From Roseovarius pelagicus (GTDB taxonomy: Bacteria > Pseudomonadota > Alphaproteobacteria > Rhodobacterales > Rhodobacteraceae), in assembly GCF_025639885.1 (NCBI RefSeq), contig NZ_CP106738.1, positions 1,116,001 through 1,180,000 on the forward strand: a stretch of 64,000 nt of DNA, written 5' to 3'. Under the pieces are notes generated by a model that saw only the letters and a list, made by a program, of their open reading frames with translations, was not told where the DNA came from and searched no databases. The translations under genes and the position numbers were made by a program. This document shows, piece after piece, positions 61,406 to 64,000 of the stretch (position 1 is the stretch's first letter; the number at the start of each line of letters is the position of its first letter).

Positions 61406-63217
61406 CTAAGAAACACCCTCGTTAGCCTTGCGGGTTACATAGGTTCCGGGGGCCGGGCAGATGGGCGGATGGTCAGAATCACCGGGCTGACGCGCCGCGA
61501 CCTTCTTGCCAGAACGCTTGCGCAGCCACGCTTCCCAGCGGGGCCACCAGCTACCGTCATGCCGTTTGGCCCCGTCCAGCCATTCATCGGGCGTACCTTT
61601 GATGTCAGCATTGGTGTAATGGCCATATTTCTTCTTGCTGGGTGGGTTCACGATCCCTGCGATGTGGCCTGATTCCGATACGATAAAGGTACGGTCCTTC
61701 GCTCCGGTCTGCTGAAACCCGCGGTAGCAATCCTTCCACGGTGCGATGTGGTCGGTCTGACAGGTGATCGACATCAGCGGCACCTTGACGTCACTGATAT
61801 GCAGTTTCTCCCCCAACACATTGATACCGTCGGTGACGAACGCATTGCGCTGACACAGGTTGCGCAGGTACTCGACCGCCATCGCGCCCGGCAGGTTGGC
61901 CCCGTCCCCGTTCCAGTAGAGCAGATCAAAGGCCGGGGGCTGTTCGCCCAGCATGTAGCTCTTGATTGCCGGTTGATAAATCAGATCGTTGGAGCGCAGG
62001 AACGACATGGTGCGGCCAAGGATGAAGGCGCGCAGAACGCCCTGTTCGGCGACTTCCTCCTCGATCCCGTCGATGAAATCGTCCTGAAGAAACGGCGTAA
62101 ACTCGCCCTGCTCGGAAAAATCCGTGAGCGCGGTAAAGAACGTAGCCGATTTGATGCTGGTATCCTTGCGCTTGGCCATCAGCGACAGCGTCATGTGCAA
62201 TGTCGTACCCGCGATGCAGTATCCAACAGCATTGACCTGCTTGGTTCCGGCGATTGCGCGGGCTTCGCGCACGGCTGTCAGGAACCCTTGTTCAATGTAA
62301 TCGCCCATGCCGATATGGGCGTGGCTTGCATCCGGATTGAACCACGAGACGACAAACAGTGTATAGCCCTGATCGGTGATCCATTTGATCAGGCTATTCT
62401 GTTCCTTGAGGTCAAGAATGTAGAATTTGTTGATCCACGGCGGAAAGATCACCAGCGGTATCTCGTGCACCTCGTCGGTTGTCGGTGCGTATTGGATCAG
62501 TTCCATCACGTCATTGCGATAGACCACCTCGCCCGGCGTGGTGGCAATGTTTTCGCCAATTTTAAAGGCACTTTCATCCGCCAGTCGCACAACCATTTCG
62601 CCATTGTTGGCCTCTAGATCGGCGACAAGGTTCTCCAGCCCCTTAACCAGCGATTCGCCGTCCGTCTCGACGGCGCGTTCCAGCGCATCGGGGTTGGTGC
62701 CCAGAAAATTGGTCGGCGACATCATATCAATGATCTGTTGCGAGAAATATTCGAGCCGCCGTTTCTCCTTTGGGGCGAGGTCATCAACATCCGCCACCGC
62801 CTGCGCGATTGCCTCGGCGTTGAGCTGGTACTGCTCGCGCACCAGATTGAAGTAGGGGTTGGTATCCCACATCGGGTTGGAAAAGCGTTTATCCTTGAGA
62901 CGATCCTTGGCTTCGCCGGGGGCCTGAGCATGCTCCCCTTTGAGCAACATCTGCTGTGAATCCATGAAATGACGGACCGATTTACCCCAGTATTCCAACT
63001 GCTGTTCGTAGATCCTGCCGGGGTTTTCCAAGGCCTCGGACCAGTATGACATTGCCGCCTTGGCAAAGAGATCCTGACTGGGACCGCTAAGCGCGGCGTT
63101 GGCTGGGTTTTTCTTGGACAATGCTTCGATCAACCGCTGAGATAGCTCTTCGACCCGCTCCAGATTTGCATTCATCTTTTCAAGGTTCTCGCCCATCGCG
63201 CCCTCTTGCGTTGTCAT
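61406..63217 (-). CDS. phaC: Class I poly(3-hydroxyalkanoate) polymerase
   Basis: A 603-residue PHA synthase. The N-terminal part (about 1-110) is followed by the conserved PhaC N-terminal domain (PHB_acc region) with NPMWDTNPYFNLVREQY, then an alpha/beta-hydrolase domain. The lipase-like box GYCIAGTTL has the catalytic cysteine near residue 334; a later aspartate (CQTDHIAPW) and His in SGHIAGIVNPP complete the site. It polymerises hydroxyacyl-CoA, mainly 3-hydroxybutyryl-CoA. RBS AAGGGGA before ATG 63217. Divergent from phaZ. Confidence 0.94.
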   Translation of the reverse strand: MTTQEGAMGENLEKMNANLERVEELSQRLIEALSKKNPANAALSGPSQDLFAKAAMSYWSEALENPGRIYEQQLEYWGKSVRHFMDSQQMLLKGEHAQAPGEAKDRLKDKRFSNPMWDTNPYFNLVREQYQLNAEAIAQAVADVDDLAPKEKRRLEYFSQQIIDMMSPTNFLGTNPDALERAVETDGESLVKGLENLVADLEANNGEMVVRLADESAFKIGENIATTPGEVVYRNDVMELIQYAPTTDEVHEIPLVIFPPWINKFYILDLKEQNSLIKWITDQGYTLFVVSWFNPDASHAHIGMGDYIEQGFLTAVREARAIAGTKQVNAVGYCIAGTTLHMTLSLMAKRKDTSIKSATFFTALTDFSEQGEFTPFLQDDFIDGIEEEVAEQGVLRAFILGRTMSFLRSNDLIYQPAIKSYMLGEQPPAFDLLYWNGDGANLPGAMAVEYLRNLCQRNAFVTDGINVLGEKLHISDVKVPLMSITCQTDHIAPWKDCYRGFQQTGAKDRTFIVSESGHIAGIVNPPSKKKYGHYTNADIKGTPDEWLDGAKRHDGSWWPRWEAWLRKRSGKKVAARQPGDSDHPPICPAPGTYVTRKANEGVS

Positions 63218-63241
63218 TTGAATGGTTTCCCCTTAATCTTT

Positions 63242-63252
63242 CTGCTATGCAG
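63242..63252. promoter_or_regulatory. CTGC-N3-GCAG, candidate PhaR site between phaC and phaZ
   Basis: CTGCTATGCAG has the same pattern as the site before phaP (61368). It is 25 bases upstream of phaC and about 70 bases upstream of phaZ, so PhaR could control both genes. Confidence 0.65.
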
Positions 63253-63274
63253 CATTACGTCGTTTTGTCGGGAG

Positions 63275-63308
63275 GGGCACCGCGACACCAAGAATCGGGC
63301 ACCGCGAC
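63275..63308. repeat. Direct repeat in the phaZ leader
   Basis: GGGCACCGCGAC occurs at 63275-63286 and 63297-63308, exactly 22 bases (two helical turns) apart, ending 14 bases before phaZ ATG 63323. May be a regulator site or chance. Confidence 0.45.
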
Positions 63309-63322
63309 CTTAGGAGATATTC

Positions 63323-64000
63323 ATGCGCTATATGGCCACATACGATCTGATGGAAACCCTCCGTAACACGAACCAGTGGCTTGGAGCCACCGCGCTTTCC
63401 ATGGCATCTTATCCGATCTTCAGTATGACTCCAAACCCTGCGTTTCAGTGGATTTCGGCGTGGGGTGAAGTCACGGAGCGTACATTCCAGCGCATGGTCA
63501 CAAAGCCGGACTGGGGCATTCACACCTTTACCTGCGAGGACGGCAAGGATCATCTGGTCAGCATCGACACCGTCGTTGAAAAGCCGTTCGGCGACCTGAT
63601 CCACTTTGCCGTTCCCGGCCGCAAGCCGATGAAGCGGCGCGTTCTACTGGTCGCGCCGATGTCGGGCCATTATGCGACTCTGCTGCGATCGACCGTCAAA
63701 AGCCTGCTGGTCGATTGCGAGGTGTTTGTGACCGACTGGCACAACGCGCGTGATATTCCCGTGAGCGCAGGTAAATTCGACGTCGAGGATTATACGCTCT
63801 ATCTGACGGAATTCATGCGCGCCATGGGCCCGGATACCCATGTGATCGCCGTGTGCCAGCCAGCGCCGTTGGCATTGGCGGCGACTGCTCTGCTGGCCGA
63901 GGAAGAGCCGGAGGCGCAGCCGCGTTCGCTGACCCTGATCGGTGGGCCGGTTGATCCTGATGCCAGCCCGACCGAAGTGACAGATTTTGGCCGTCGTGTG
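63323..64000 (+). CDS. phaZ: Intracellular poly(3-hydroxybutyrate) depolymerase (3' end missing)
   Basis: The frame is open from ATG 63323 (RBS TAGGAGAT) to the end of the window, 226 residues. It starts MRYMATYDLMETLRN and reads on through FQWISAWGEVTERTF and LLVAPMSGHYATLLR, which are the family's N-terminal and oxyanion blocks. A nucleophile box VCQPAPLALAAT (Cys, as in intracellular PHB depolymerases of the PhaZ1 type) is present near residue 175. It mobilises stored PHB. Divergent from phaC across a region with a PhaR-type site. Confidence 0.9.
   Translation, partial: MRYMATYDLMETLRNTNQWLGATALSMASYPIFSMTPNPAFQWISAWGEVTERTFQRMVTKPDWGIHTFTCEDGKDHLVSIDTVVEKPFGDLIHFAVPGRKPMKRRVLLVAPMSGHYATLLRSTVKSLLVDCEVFVTDWHNARDIPVSAGKFDVEDYTLYLTEFMRAMGPDTHVIAVCQPAPLALAATALLAEEEPEAQPRSLTLIGGPVDPDASPTEVTDFGRRV

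Noticed and set aside
1..64000. CRISPR arrays, tRNA or rRNA genes, prophage or transposase genes
   Set aside because: No regularly spaced repeats, no tRNA- or rRNA-like segments and no mobile-element protein found on reading both strands.

Overview
The window is a gene-dense stretch (no gap between genes exceeds about 300 bp) of a GC-rich alphaproteobacterial chromosome, most likely from the marine Roseobacter group of the Rhodobacteraceae. The main clues are the phaR-phaP-phaC-phaZ block with CTGC-N3-GCAG sites, a seven-part Mrp antiporter encoded as AB-C-D-E-F-G, many TRAP and polyamine-type ABC importers, and several flavoenzymes for N-methylated amines. Genus is not resolved. I saw no rRNA, tRNA, CRISPR array, insertion sequence or phage gene.

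Layout. 1-5.2 kb (+): a TRAP transporter followed by 5-oxoprolinase genes pxpBCA; pxpC is frameshifted at a G8 run. 5.2-12.4 kb (-): a polyamine/betaine-type ABC importer (ATPase gene frameshifted), a TetR regulator, a trimethylamine-dehydrogenase-like flavoprotein and a small exported cysteine protein. 12.7-20.0 kb: a second TetR regulator divergent from a five-gene operon of two phytoene-desaturase-like flavoproteins, a GcvT-like protein, a class III aminotransferase and a PhyH-type dioxygenase. 20.0-24.0 kb: a GNAT acetyltransferase, a methyltransferase and a dimethylglycine/sarcosine-dehydrogenase-like protein. 24.0-28.5 kb: a MarR regulator divergent from a TRAP transporter plus hydrolase. 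28.5-34.6 kb (-): the Mrp Na+/H+ antiporter.

34.8-43.7 kb (-): a nine-gene, mostly overlapping operon with an ABC importer, class III aminotransferase, beta-keto acid cleavage enzyme, GNAT acetyltransferase, HDAC-family deacetylase and a D-arginine-dehydrogenase-like flavoprotein, divergent from a LysR regulator. 44.8-51.7 kb (-): another polyamine-type ABC importer with a GMC oxidoreductase and a PuuB/OrdL-like amine oxidase. 51.8-60.0 kb: a frameshifted MocR regulator, a mandelate-racemase-subgroup enolase, GabT, a HTH-cupin regulator, a DegT aminotransferase, a class IV aminotransferase and a LysR regulator. 60.0-64.0 kb: PHA metabolism (phaR, phaP, phaC, start of phaZ).

Taken together the region looks like a scavenging island for small nitrogenous solutes: five importers feed amine oxidases, demethylases and transaminases whose C1 units go to folate and whose carbon can enter acetyl-CoA and PHA. 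Two themes stand out. A 14-bp palindrome (TGAATG-N2-CATTCA) occurs in front of both the ABC/TMADH-like operon and the DMGDH-like gene, suggesting one BetI-like regulon. In four of five transporter operons the gene for the substrate-binding protein is followed directly by a GC-rich hairpin, most with a T run, suggesting differential expression. Three genes carry single-base frameshifts, two at poly-G runs, which could be sequencing errors or real.
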